Positions 15,496 through 24,379 of a stretch of DNA of 64,000 nucleotides are shown piece by piece (within the stretch, counting starts at the first letter, position 1; the number at the start of each line of letters is the position of its first letter). Under the pieces are notes generated by a model. That model worked only from the letters and a program-made list of their open reading frames with translations. It was not told the origin of the DNA and made no database searches. The position numbers and the translations under genes were made by a program. The stretch is from Paracnuella aquatica (GTDB taxonomy: Bacteria > Bacteroidota > Bacteroidia > Chitinophagales > Chitinophagaceae), in the NCBI RefSeq assembly GCF_003332885.2, contig NZ_QOWJ01000001.1:744001-808000 (forward strand), read 5' to 3'.

Positions 15496-16815
15496 ATGGG
15501 CACCTCATTTTTACATAAAGGCGATGCTGCAAACGTGCAAACCCTGCGCCGCGTGGGCCGGCAAGTGTCATCGTTGGCCGACCTGGAACCGTTGATTGAG
15601 CAGCTCGGCACTTCGCGGATCGTGATGCTGGGCGAAGCTTCGCATGGTACCCATGAATTTTACACCTACCGCAGCTACATCAGCCAGCGGCTGATCAAAG
15701 ATTTTGGATTCAACTTTATTGCTGTTGAAGGCGATTGGCCGGCTTGCTACGCCGTCAATAATTTTATCAAACACAGGCCCGGCACGCCGGAAATAGCAGC
15801 AGAAGTGTTGCAGGCTTTTGACCGCTGGCCGGCCTGGATGTGGGCGAATTGGGAAATGGTTGCACTAACAAGTTGGCTGCGCCGGCACAACGACAGCCTC
15901 GCAGGACCAACGCAAGTGGGCTTTTACGGACTGGACGTTTATAGCCTTTGGGATTCGTTGCAATCGGTGCGGGAATACCTGGCCCACACCGATCCAACTG
16001 CGTTGCAACAAGCGGAAAAAGCTTTTCGCTGTTTTGCCCCATACCGCGATGATGAAACATCCTATGCATATGCATCGCAACTGGTGCCCAAGCGCTGCGA
16101 GGATGAGGTGGTAAAACTGCTGGATCAAATGCGGCGAAAAGGTCAGTTGCAGCAAGATGGCAATGAAGCCATTTTTAACGCAGAGCAAAATGCGCTGATC
16201 GCGGTGAATGCCGAAAAATATTACCGCGCCATGGTGGCCGGTGGATCAAATTCCTGGAATGTTCGCGACAGTCATATGGCAGAAACCCTCGACCGCCTGT
16301 TGCATTTTCATGGGCCCGATTCAAAGGGGATTGTTTGGGCGCACAATACCCATATTGGCGATGCCCGTGCCACCACCATGCAAGATGATGGCATGCACAA
16401 CATCGGGTCGCTGGTGCGGCAGGCTTATCCGCCGGAGCAGCTAGCATTAGTAGGGTTTGGAACGTACAGCGGTTCAGTCATTGCCGGCAGCAGTTGGGGT
16501 GCCGACCAAACCGTGATGGATGTGCCCGAAGCCCGGGAAGGCAGTTGGGAATGGTTGCTCCACCAGGGCGGGGGCAATTCACTATTGTTTTCCGAAGAGC
16601 TGCAGCAAACCGATTTTGCAACGGAACGGGTAGGCCATCGTGCCATCGGCGTGGTGTACCGGCCGCTGTATGAGCAGTACGGCAATTATGTTCCTTCTAC
16701 TATACCCAACCGCTACGACGCCTTTATTTTCCTCGATCAAACAAAGGCACTGCACCCGCTGCATGGCGAAGCGCAGAACCAGAAAATTCCGGATACTTAT
16801 CCTTTTGGGCTTTAG
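15496..16815 (+). CDS. erythromycin esterase family protein
   Basis: This 439-residue cytoplasmic hydrolase contains MLGEASHGTHEFYTYRSYIS near residue 50, with the active-site His of the Ere/EreA-like fold, FIAVEGDWPACYAVN, and WAHNTHIGDARAT around 285. Founding members open the macrolide lactone ring, but most chromosomal homologues of this subtype (erythromycin esterase/succinoglycan biosynthesis-like) have no demonstrated drug activity. A resistance role should not be assumed. It is the second gene of the AI-2E transporter unit. Its last 4 bp overlap the convergent reductase gene. Confidence 0.9.
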   Translation: MGTSFLHKGDAANVQTLRRVGRQVSSLADLEPLIEQLGTSRIVMLGEASHGTHEFYTYRSYISQRLIKDFGFNFIAVEGDWPACYAVNNFIKHRPGTPEIAAEVLQAFDRWPAWMWANWEMVALTSWLRRHNDSLAGPTQVGFYGLDVYSLWDSLQSVREYLAHTDPTALQQAEKAFRCFAPYRDDETSYAYASQLVPKRCEDEVVKLLDQMRRKGQLQQDGNEAIFNAEQNALIAVNAEKYYRAMVAGGSNSWNVRDSHMAETLDRLLHFHGPDSKGIVWAHNTHIGDARATTMQDDGMHNIGSLVRQAYPPEQLALVGFGTYSGSVIAGSSWGADQTVMDVPEAREGSWEWLLHQGGGNSLLFSEELQQTDFATERVGHRAIGVVYRPLYEQYGNYVPSTIPNRYDAFIFLDQTKALHPLHGEAQNQKIPDTYPFGL

Positions 16816-17717
16816 CGCATTACAGGCGGATTAAATGTTTTGCGCAATCCTTCGGCAAAAGGCGTGGGCTTGTACCCAAATTCGTTTGTAACTTTTTGCA
16901 GGTCAAAAATGGTTTGTGGTGGGCGCCTTGCGGGTTGCTGAAATTGGGACGCAGTTACCGGCAACACCAAGTCGGCATCAAGGGATAAATACTCTGCCAC
17001 CCGTTTGCCCATGTCGTAAGGCGAAAGAGTGTCTTTCCCGGAAAAATGAAAAACACCTTCAACTCCTTGCGATATGATTTTTTCCAGCCCCCAAACCAAG
17101 TCTTCAACATAGGTAGGCCGACGCTGTTGGTCGGTAAACAATTTTACCTCTTTGCTGGCCTTTAATGCATCTGCTACCACGGTTAAAAGGTTCGACCGCC
17201 CGGCCTGTGGATGTCCGTAAATCAAAATAGGCCGGACAATGGTCCAATTGCCACGGTATTGCCTCACTTTCTGCTCCGCTTCCCACTTGGTAACACCGTA
17301 ATAATTTACCGGCGCAGCTTCATCCTCTTCATTATAAGTAATAGTATCGCCTGCAAAAACAAAATCAGTGGACAGGTGCACAAAATGCGGGCTTCCGTTG
17401 TTAGCGGCACTTTGCAATAATTGTTCAGTTCCGGTTACGTTTACCTGCCAGGCCGCTTCCTTGTTTAACTCACATTCGTCCGGTTTCGTCATAGCGGCAC
17501 AGTGCACGACTACATGCGGTTTCCATCGTTGCGTCACCGCCGCTACCGCTTGTTCATCGGTAATATCCAGGTTTTGAAAGAAAAATTGCGGATGGTTGAT
17601 GGAAAGCCTCTGCTCGCCTTTTGCCGTAGCTATCACTTTATATTGACAACGCAACAGCTTGGCGGCCAGGTAATGGCCAACAAACCCATTTGCGCCGGTG
17701 ATCAACACAGTTTTCAT
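16812..17717 (-). CDS. SDR-family sugar-nucleotide reductase, RfbD/RmlD-like
   Basis: This 301-residue Rossmann enzyme has the NAD(P) motif TGANGFVGHYLA (7-18), VVHCAAMTKPDECE near 70, and the active-site YYGVTKWEAE (Tyr-x3-Lys). It resembles dTDP-4-dehydrorhamnose reductase and related NAD-dependent epimerase/dehydratases. No other rhamnose gene (rfbA, rfbB, rfbC) is nearby, so a function in dTDP-rhamnose synthesis is uncertain. It is convergent with the esterase gene, with a 4-bp overlap of the coding ends. Confidence 0.85.
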   Translation of the reverse strand: MKTVLITGANGFVGHYLAAKLLRCQYKVIATAKGEQRLSINHPQFFFQNLDITDEQAVAAVTQRWKPHVVVHCAAMTKPDECELNKEAAWQVNVTGTEQLLQSAANNGSPHFVHLSTDFVFAGDTITYNEEDEAAPVNYYGVTKWEAEQKVRQYRGNWTIVRPILIYGHPQAGRSNLLTVVADALKASKEVKLFTDQQRRPTYVEDLVWGLEKIISQGVEGVFHFSGKDTLSPYDMGKRVAEYLSLDADLVLPVTASQFQQPARRPPQTIFDLQKVTNEFGYKPTPFAEGLRKTFNPPVMR

Positions 17718-17771
17718 GTACTAAATGTAGGGCATCGGTTACAACGGTCGGTAGTCCTATATTTTCCCTGC

Positions 17772-17808
17772 ACAAAAAAGCCCCGCAGTTAAAAAACTTT
17801 GGGGCTTC
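17772..17808 (-). terminator. terminator of the small lipoprotein gene
   Basis: Stem AAGCCCC / GGGGCTT (17778-17784 with 17801-17807) extended by an inner AGTT/AACT pair, followed on the minus strand by six T. About 20 bp after the stop. Confidence 0.85.
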
Positions 17809-17826
17809 AATATTGTTTTGCAAAAA

Positions 17827-18372
17827 CTATGGCTTCAGATTCAGCTTACTCACCAGCGATTCGTACGCCAGCCCTTCAGCACTTTCCGATTTCAATGTTG
17901 CCCACAAGCTTTCCGGAATGTATATGCAGCGTACCTGCACGGGCCTTGGCGTGGTTTCGCCACCAGCCACCTTCAGATCTATTTTTACTTCGTCGGCATC
18001 TAACTGATAATCCCAGGTTTCGGTAAGTCCGGGTTGGGTGGTGTAGGGTAAAAAATTAAAAGGTAATTGCAGTGCTATATCATCCATCGGCTCCTCCATC
18101 GGTTCATCTGCTGCCCACACGTTGCGGGCAAAAAGGAGCACTTTGCCGCCTTCGGGTTTGATGGGCAAATGCTGGCGGGTTTTAAAAGTCGCACCGTCTT
18201 TTTCCCAATCCTGCAAGGTTTCCCAAGCTGAGGCATAAATGGCCGAAGCCGCAATAGAAGTTTTGCCCTCTTTAATCTCAAACGTGGGTGAACTCTTGTC
18301 CCTGTTTTCTTTATTACAAGCGCCCAGCACCGCACACAGTGCCAACACTACCACAATTCCTACGCCTTTCAT
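17827..18372 (-). CDS. hypothetical lipoprotein
   Basis: This 181-residue protein has a lipoprotein signal MKGVGIVVVLALCAVLGAC with Cys19 as the acylated residue. Next come a charged stretch, a middle region rich in Glu/Met (ADEPMEEPMDD) and a beta-rich C-terminus. I recognise no family. The ATG at 18372 places the signal peptide at the N-terminus; the upstream start at 18414 would bury it. It is probably anchored in the periplasm or outer membrane and is transcribed alone, with its own terminator. Confidence 0.8.
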   Translation of the reverse strand: MKGVGIVVVLALCAVLGACNKENRDKSSPTFEIKEGKTSIAASAIYASAWETLQDWEKDGATFKTRQHLPIKPEGGKVLLFARNVWAADEPMEEPMDDIALQLPFNFLPYTTQPGLTETWDYQLDADEVKIDLKVAGGETTPRPVQVRCIYIPESLWATLKSESAEGLAYESLVSKLNLKP

Positions 18373-18868
18373 AGATGGTGTTTGTATTGTATAGTGCACC
18401 ATTTTCCGTGCCATTTATGGCACCCTGAAAACCGGTCCTGCAGCGGGTTTTAACGCCATCTTTCAAAGTATCCGTGGCGGCGTTGCCTCAAAGTTTTAAG
18501 ACGGATTCCCCATTTTTATAACTGCGGTACATTTTACCGTCCGTTCCTCCTTGTTCTTCCGTAAAGATTCTTGTCAACAGCGCACCCTTGCTAAACTCAT
18601 CCTGTCCCCTGCTGCACATCATTTTTGCCAACATATTTAAATACAACAGCGCAACTTTTTGAAGCAATGCGCGGCCCTTTGCAGGCAGGCATTAATGTTT
18701 GTTTACATATAGATTGATGGTTACCATTTAAATGGGCAGCTTAGCTGAGTAAGGTTAGCCACCCTATTTTTTTGTCAAGTGGTTACTTATTACAAAACCT
18801 TATTTTTGGCCCGCTAATCACTGAACAATTAGCAAACATTTTCGGGTTTTGTTAGAAATTGATCAATA
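18373..18868. other. intergenic region upstream of pfkA
   Basis: About 500 bp between a minus-strand lipoprotein gene and pfkA. Apart from the pfkA promoter element at 18801-18808 I see no gene, hairpin or repeat. Confidence 0.5.
18801..18808 (+). promoter_or_regulatory. -7 element TATTTTTG for pfkA
   Basis: Exact TAnnTTTG match 60 nt before the pfkA ATG. The nearest TTG upstream is further away than the usual 19 bp, so this is a moderate call. Confidence 0.45.
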
Positions 18869-19852
18869 ATGCAAAAGAAAGTAAACCGCATAGGTGTGTT
18901 AACTTCCGGTGGCGACTCACCGGGCATGAACGCAGCAGTAAGGGCGGTGGTACGCACGGGACTGTACAACGGATTGGAAGTTTACGGCATCATGCGTGGT
19001 TACCAGGGCCTTATCGAAGACGATATTTTTAAAATGGAATCCCGTTCGGTAGCCAACATCATTCAGCGAGGCGGCACCATATTAAAAACGGCCCGTTGCA
19101 AAGAATTTTATACGCCGGAAGGCCGCAAAAAAGGCTACGATGTGCTGGCAAAACGCGGCATCGATGGCCTGGTAGTAATTGGTGGCGACGGATCCTTTAA
19201 AGGAGCCCTGGCACTGAGTAAAGAATATGATATTCCCTGTGTTGGCCTGGCCGGCACTATTGATAAAGATATTGTAGGTACCGATTTCACCATTGGTTTT
19301 GATACTGCCGTAAATACAGCTGTAGAAGCCATTGATAAAATCCGTGATACGGCCGATGCCCACGACCGGCTGTTTATCATCGAGGTGATGGGCCGCGACG
19401 CCGGCTACATTGCCCTGCACAGTGGCATTGCCACCGGCGCTGAAAGCATCCTGATCCCGGAGCGCAAAACCGACATCAACGCGGTAATTGAATCGCTGTT
19501 GGAAAAGGAAAAGCGCAAAAAGCTGGTGAACCTGATCGTAGTAGCCGAAGGCGACGAATTTGGCGGCGCCAACGAAGTGGCTAAAGCCGTAAAAGAGCGG
19601 ATGCCCAACATTGATGCACGGGTTTGTATTTTGGGGCACATTCAGCGCGGCGGTTCGCCTACTTGTATCGATCGCCTCACTGCCAGCCGCATGGGCTACC
19701 ACGCCGTGGAGTGCCTGGTTGAAGGCAAGCACAATGTTTTTGTGGGCATTTTAAACAACCGCATGAACTATGTGCCGCTGGAAAATGTGGGCAAGAAAAA
19801 AGGCACCGTGTCGGAAGAGTGGATGAAGATTGTAAAGATCTTGGCCAGCTAG
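18869..19852 (+). CDS. pfkA: ATP-dependent 6-phosphofructokinase
   Basis: This 327-residue enzyme phosphorylates fructose 6-phosphate at C1. It has LTSGGDSPGMNAAVR (11-25), the ATP-type loop GGDGS (105-109), the catalytic segment GTIDKD (129-134) with the expected Asp132 and Asp134, and EVMGRDAGYIAL. Family members nearly always read TIDND, so the Lys at 133 replaces Asn next to the catalytic Asp. Length is standard. It sits 113 bp upstream of pyk on the same strand, pairing the two irreversible glycolytic kinases. Confidence 0.97.
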   Translation: MQKKVNRIGVLTSGGDSPGMNAAVRAVVRTGLYNGLEVYGIMRGYQGLIEDDIFKMESRSVANIIQRGGTILKTARCKEFYTPEGRKKGYDVLAKRGIDGLVVIGGDGSFKGALALSKEYDIPCVGLAGTIDKDIVGTDFTIGFDTAVNTAVEAIDKIRDTADAHDRLFIIEVMGRDAGYIALHSGIATGAESILIPERKTDINAVIESLLEKEKRKKLVNLIVVAEGDEFGGANEVAKAVKERMPNIDARVCILGHIQRGGSPTCIDRLTASRMGYHAVECLVEGKHNVFVGILNNRMNYVPLENVGKKKGTVSEEWMKIVKILAS

Positions 19853-19965
19853 GCCGTATTATAACCGTTTCGACTTAAGATTTTATAACGCAACAAAATA
19901 AACTTCGGACTGCAGGTTAGCACATCAAGTTTGCCCCACATTCCGCAGTTAGATCGGGACTTATT

Positions 19966-21459
19966 ATGTCACAAAACATTTCCAAGTACCTGCATAAAAA
20001 TATGGATATGCAGGCGGGTATCGAGCACACGTTTCACCGCACCAAAATTGTAGCTACCGTGGGCCCCGCCTGCGATACCTACGACAAACTGTTGCAACTG
20101 GTAAAAGCCGGCGTAAACGTGTTTCGCCTCAACTTTTCGCATGGCGACCATGCCGACAAAGCCCAGATCATTGAGCACATCCGCAACATCAACAAAACAG
20201 AGCCTTACAATATTTCTATCCTCGGCGACCTGCAGGGACCAAAGCTGCGTGTTGGCGACATTGAAAACGGCGGCCTCGATATTGCTCCCGGCGACATCCT
20301 TACTTTTTCTTCGAGAGAAAAAGTAGTGGGCAACATGGAGCGCATTTACATTTCCTACCCCAACCTGAACCAGGATGTAGAAGTAGGCAATAAGATCCTG
20401 ATCGACGACGGAAAGATTGAAGTGGTGGTTTCAGAAATTACTCCTGAAGGCGATGTAAAAGTGGTGGTTACCTACGGCGGCACCTTGAAGCCTAAGAAAG
20501 GTGTGAACCTGCCGGACACCAAGATTTCGCTGCCGGCCATGACCGAAAAAGACATTGCCGACCTCGACTTCATCATCGATCAAAAGCTGGATTGGGTCGC
20601 ACTTTCATTTGTGCGCCGTGCCGAAGATATCATCGACCTGAAGCGCCGCCTTAGCGAACGCGACAGCCCCATTAAAGTAATTGCCAAAATTGAAATGCCC
20701 TCTGCATTGGTAGATCTCCGCAACATTGTTGTGGAATCAGACGCAGTGATGGTGGCCCGCGGCGACCTGGGTGTAGAACTGCCCGTAGAAAAAGTGCCGA
20801 TGGCACAACGCGACATTATCCGCAAATGTATCCACCGCGCCAAGCCCGTAATTGTGGCTACACAAATGATGGAAAGCATGATCGACCGGGTAAAACCAAA
20901 CCGCTCCGAAATTACCGACGTTGCCAACGCGGTGCTCGAAGGTGCCGATGCGGTAATGCTGAGTGGCGAAACTGCCACAGGCCAGCACCCTGCACTGGTG
21001 GTGCAAACCATGCGCAAGATCATCCAGGAAGTGGAGCGTACCGAGTACCGCTACAACCGCGAAGAAGACCTGGTGCCCCAGCCCCATTCCCCTTCGTTCC
21101 TGAGCGATGCCATTTGCTACAACGCTTGTAAACTGGCCCGTGATGTTCGTGCTGACGCCATCATTGGTATGACGCAAAGCGGTTATACCGCGTTTATGCT
21201 GTCGTCGTATCGGCCCAAATCGCCGCTGTATATTTTCACCAAAGAACGTACGCTGCTAAACCAGCTTAGCCTGAGCTGGGGTGTTCGTGCCTTTTATTAC
21301 GGCGAGGAAGAAAGCCTGGATGCGATCCATTCCGATCAAATCAAAATTTTGCAGGAACGCGGTTTTGTGAAATCGGCCGACGTGGTGATCAACACCGGTT
21401 CTACACCGGTGGACCAGCACCTGCCGACCAACATCATCAAGATCTCCAAAGTGGATTAA
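19966..21459 (+). CDS. pyk: pyruvate kinase
   Basis: This 497-residue enzyme converts phosphoenolpyruvate and ADP to pyruvate and ATP. It contains RTKIVATVGPACDTYDKL, FRLNFSHGDH (substrate/K+ site), VIAKIEMPSAL with the catalytic Lys, and VMVARGDLGVELP followed by ATQMMESMI. The C-terminal allosteric domain, about 120 residues, is complete. The N-terminus has an extra ~20 residues before the barrel; internal ATGs at 20002 and 20008 could be alternatives. A strong terminator follows. Confidence 0.97.
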   Translation: MSQNISKYLHKNMDMQAGIEHTFHRTKIVATVGPACDTYDKLLQLVKAGVNVFRLNFSHGDHADKAQIIEHIRNINKTEPYNISILGDLQGPKLRVGDIENGGLDIAPGDILTFSSREKVVGNMERIYISYPNLNQDVEVGNKILIDDGKIEVVVSEITPEGDVKVVVTYGGTLKPKKGVNLPDTKISLPAMTEKDIADLDFIIDQKLDWVALSFVRRAEDIIDLKRRLSERDSPIKVIAKIEMPSALVDLRNIVVESDAVMVARGDLGVELPVEKVPMAQRDIIRKCIHRAKPVIVATQMMESMIDRVKPNRSEITDVANAVLEGADAVMLSGETATGQHPALVVQTMRKIIQEVERTEYRYNREEDLVPQPHSPSFLSDAICYNACKLARDVRADAIIGMTQSGYTAFMLSSYRPKSPLYIFTKERTLLNQLSLSWGVRAFYYGEEESLDAIHSDQIKILQERGFVKSADVVINTGSTPVDQHLPTNIIKISKVD

Positions 21460-21483
21460 GTTCTCGTAATATTTTTATATAGC

Positions 21484-21517
21484 AAAAGGCCGTTCATTCA
21501 GAACGGCCTTTTGTTTT
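21484..21517 (+). terminator. terminator of pyk
   Basis: Perfect 12-bp stem AAAAGGCCGTTC / GAACGGCCTTTT (21484-21495 with 21501-21512), 5-nt loop, T-rich tail. The stem has A/T ends on both sides, so it may act in both directions. Confidence 0.92.
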
Positions 21518-21750
21518 TCTATTTCTGTAAAAAAATGATGCTGGTGAAAATCAACACTAGCCGGTCAGGCGTACGTTCTGCCCGATTTCCTTTTCCAAAA
21601 TAAACAGCGCAAGGCCATTTTCATCGCCGTATAGAAAAACATAGAAGGGGTGAAATGCAAAGAAATCCGCACAATTGGCCTACACTCAACAGGTTTCCTT
21701 AATTTTAGTAACCACTATTGCCTGTTCAAACTAACGTTGAGCCACCTATT

Positions 21751-23136
21751 ATGATGAAGTCCGTTGTTTATTGTTGCCTGCTGGCCCTGCTGCTTTTTGC
21801 CTGCAAGGAAAAAGATTACCAGCCTTATTCCCGCGACCCATTGCTGTATAGCAAAACCGTGAAGAAACTGAACGACGTGGTGTTGCAAAATAATTTTACG
21901 CCGGTGGTGGCTTCGCGCAACTATGCTTACGCCAACATCGCAGCTTATGAATGCATCGCCGCCGGCGACAGTAGTTATTTGTCACTTTCGGGGCAAATCA
22001 AACACCTGCCGGCGATGCCCAAACCTGCACCCGATGAGAAGGTCGACTATCCGCTGGCAGCCTTGCTGGCTTTTGTGCAAGTGGGCAACGCCGTTACTTT
22101 TCCTGAAGGTGTGCTGATGGATTATTACGACGAGCTGAAAAAGGGCGCCAGGGAAGCCGGCATGCCCCGCGCTGTATTAAGCAGTACCGTGGCATTTGCC
22201 GATACTATTTCGGCCACCATCATGAAATGGAGCAAGGGCGACAATTATGCGCAAACCCGCAGTGCGGAAAAATTTTCAGTGCGTACCGAAGACGGCCGAT
22301 GGATTCCAACGCCGCCCATGTATGCGCAGGCAATGGAACCGCATTGGTGCGATATCAGGCCATTGGTGTTGGATACCTGCACACAGTTTGCACCACCGCC
22401 GCCACCGGCGTTTGATTTGACCAATAAAAACAGCGCATTTTATAAAGAGTTAATGGAGGTAAAAAACTCTGTTGATTCGCTAGATGATGAACGCCGCCAC
22501 ATCGCGGAATTTTTCGACGACAACCCTTTTAACATGAATGTGCAGGGGCATGTGATGTTTGCCACCAAAAAGTTTTCACCGCCGGGCCACTGGATGAATA
22601 TTGTAGGCATCGCTGCGCAAAAAGCCGGTGCTGATTTCAACACGACTGTTGCTGCTTATACGCAAACCGCTATTGCACTTTTTGATGGATTTATTGCTTG
22701 CTGGAAAACGAAATTCAGCAACAACACAGTGCGGCCCGAAACCGTGATCAATAAACATCTTGATCCCGAATGGCGGCCATTTATTCAAACACCTCCGTTT
22801 CCTTCATATGTATCGGGCCACTCCGTTATTTCGGCAGGTGCTGCCGAAGTAATGGCGCATTATTTTGGTAAAAAATTCCAGTACACCGATACTTCCCTTA
22901 CCGAGTTTGGCATCAAGGAACGCAGCTTTCAATCATTTCATGATGCGGCCTGGGAAGCATCCATGTCACGGCTGTATGGTGGCATTCATTACCGGAGTGA
23001 TTTAGTTGAAGGATATAACGCCGGTATCAAAATTGGCAACCATGTAGTAAGCCAGTTGCAACTAAAGGCCGGCGCCAGGGCCACCGCTAAAAAAGAAGAA
23101 GAACCGGCTACCGTATTTGCCAAAGGCGAAGAATAA
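21751..23136 (+). CDS. vanadium-dependent haloperoxidase / PAP2-type lipoprotein
   Basis: This 461-residue protein starts MMKSVVYCCLLALLLFAC, a lipoprotein signal. The C-terminal half has the PAP2/haloperoxidase active-site pieces: KFSNNTVRPETVI, FPSYVSGHSVISAGAAEVM (the SGH motif) and GGIHYRSDLVEGYNAG. These coordinate vanadate in haloperoxidases or carry phosphatase chemistry in related enzymes; which applies is not decided by sequence. The ATG at 21751 is chosen because it begins the signal peptide. It stands alone, upstream of the converging keto-sugar cluster, and shares a bidirectional terminator with it. Confidence 0.9.
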   Translation: MMKSVVYCCLLALLLFACKEKDYQPYSRDPLLYSKTVKKLNDVVLQNNFTPVVASRNYAYANIAAYECIAAGDSSYLSLSGQIKHLPAMPKPAPDEKVDYPLAALLAFVQVGNAVTFPEGVLMDYYDELKKGAREAGMPRAVLSSTVAFADTISATIMKWSKGDNYAQTRSAEKFSVRTEDGRWIPTPPMYAQAMEPHWCDIRPLVLDTCTQFAPPPPPAFDLTNKNSAFYKELMEVKNSVDSLDDERRHIAEFFDDNPFNMNVQGHVMFATKKFSPPGHWMNIVGIAAQKAGADFNTTVAAYTQTAIALFDGFIACWKTKFSNNTVRPETVINKHLDPEWRPFIQTPPFPSYVSGHSVISAGAAEVMAHYFGKKFQYTDTSLTEFGIKERSFQSFHDAAWEASMSRLYGGIHYRSDLVEGYNAGIKIGNHVVSQLQLKAGARATAKKEEEPATVFAKGEE

Positions 23137-23142
23137 AAAAAG

Positions 23143-23172
23143 AAAAGTGCAGCAAAAACTTGCTGCACTTTT
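23143..23172. terminator. bidirectional terminator between haloperoxidase and DUF1080 genes
   Basis: Perfect 13-bp stem AAAAGTGCAGCAA / TTGCTGCACTTTT (23143-23155 with 23160-23172), 4-nt loop. T-runs are found on the minus side; the plus side has only four T. It serves two convergent genes. Confidence 0.88.
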
Positions 23173-23198
23173 ACAAACTAATAGATTAAAGAGGCTCG

Positions 23199-23936
23199 TC
23201 AGAGCCTTTTTATTTTGATGTTGCGGAACCACACGGCGTCGCCATGATCCTGCAAAGCAATATGGCCGGTTTTGAAAGCACTGAAGCCTTCCCAATCTTT
23301 GAACTTGGAATTGGCCACCATTTGCTTCCATGCATCATCCCACATCATTGTATTTACAATGTGTTCACCGTTCAGGTAAAAATCAAGCTTTCCCTTATTG
23401 GCAACAATTTCCGCAGTGTTCCATTCACCTGCTGGCTTCACCGTTTCTTTTGAAGAAGCAATGAGGTCGTACAGGTCGCCGGCGCGGTGCTTGTGGATCT
23501 TTGCATCCGGATGACCAGCATTATCCAACACTTGCATTTCCGGGCCGGTCATGTAGGTGGCGTTGTACTTTTTCGGATCATCCTGCACGTAAAAAATCAC
23601 TCCGGAGTTTCCGTTCGGTGCAATTTTCCAATCGTACACCAGGTGGAAATTATCATATGCTTCGTTGGTCACCAGGTCGCCACCGGAGTTGTTGCCCAAA
23701 GCTTTTTTGGCTTCCGGGTCAAAGTACAGCGTACCATCTACCGCCTTCCATGCACCACCGGCGGTGGTGCTGCCATACGAATGCCAGCCCTTGGTGCTGG
23801 TGCCGTCAAATAGCATCGTCCAGCCATCCTGGGTGGGTGCCGCGGTTGTGCCTGATGTTTCCATGGTGGTTTGTTTTGGTCCGTCGCAAGCCAGCAGCAT
23901 CATTGCCGCAATGCCCGCAGTTAAGGGTGTTTTCAT
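23199..23936 (-). CDS. DUF1080 (3-keto-disaccharide hydrolase-type) lipoprotein
   Basis: This 245-residue protein has a lipoprotein signal ending LLAC (Cys17), a short Thr-rich linker, then one DUF1080 jelly-roll domain. The domain includes WTMLFDGTSTKGWHSYG, the GGDLVTNEAYDNFHLVYDWKI run (read in pieces), NSGVIFYVQDD and GHIALQDHGDAVWFRNIKI. The family contains enzymes that split 3-keto-glycosides, by hydrolysis or lyase chemistry. The lipid anchor places it outside the cytoplasm. It is the last gene of the minus arm of the cluster and starts 3 bp after the cytochrome gene. Confidence 0.9.
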   Translation of the reverse strand: MKTPLTAGIAAMMLLACDGPKQTTMETSGTTAAPTQDGWTMLFDGTSTKGWHSYGSTTAGGAWKAVDGTLYFDPEAKKALGNNSGGDLVTNEAYDNFHLVYDWKIAPNGNSGVIFYVQDDPKKYNATYMTGPEMQVLDNAGHPDAKIHKHRAGDLYDLIASSKETVKPAGEWNTAEIVANKGKLDFYLNGEHIVNTMMWDDAWKQMVANSKFKDWEGFSAFKTGHIALQDHGDAVWFRNIKIKRL

Positions 23937-23939
23937 GCT

Positions 23940-24353
23940 TTATTTTTTAAGCAACAAAATATATTTTACCATAGCGGTCGCATCTTCTTTCGACAGCGTA
24001 GGATGCGGTGTCATTACCGCAGGTCCCCAATTGCCCGAGCCGCCCGAAATGATTTTATCAGCCAGCATCGAAACGGTCGAATCATCATTGGTGTACTTGT
24101 TGGCAATTTCGCGGAACGAAGGACCCACCAGCTTATCGTCCACCTTATGGCAGGCAGCGCAATCGCTTTTTGCTTCCAGTGCCAAACCTGCTTTGTAATC
24201 GGGATGCTGGCTGATGTCCACTGCTTCGGGCTCGGTAGTGGCTGCAGGCGCATCAGCAGTGGGTGCTGTTTCTGCCGGCGTTTTGCCCGCTTCGTTGGAG
24301 CCGCAGGCAACTAAAATGGAAAGTACAGTAAGGGTCAGGAAAACTTTTTTCAT
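23940..24353 (-). CDS. lipoprotein c-type cytochrome (class I, cytochrome c551/552-like)
   Basis: This 137-residue protein has a lipoprotein signal MKKVFLTLTVLSILVAC (Cys17), then an Ala/Thr/Pro-rich linker to about 45 and one heme domain. The heme motif is CAACH (65-69), and Met114 in PAVMTPHP is the likely axial ligand. It should carry electrons on the periplasmic side. Location between the TIM-barrel isomerase and DUF1080 genes makes it the natural acceptor for the GMC flavoprotein of the plus arm. The ATG at 24353 is chosen over a TTG at 24359. Confidence 0.93.
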   Translation of the reverse strand: MKKVFLTLTVLSILVACGSNEAGKTPAETAPTADAPAATTEPEAVDISQHPDYKAGLALEAKSDCAACHKVDDKLVGPSFREIANKYTNDDSTVSMLADKIISGGSGNWGPAVMTPHPTLSKEDATAMVKYILLLKK

Positions 24354-24379
24354 GAACAATTATTTAAGCTTAAAATTAA

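Noticed and set aside
15496-16815. Macrolide resistance gene
   Set aside because: The fold is that of erythromycin esterases, but chromosomal homologues of this kind mostly lack shown drug activity, and there is no mobile element or resistance context.
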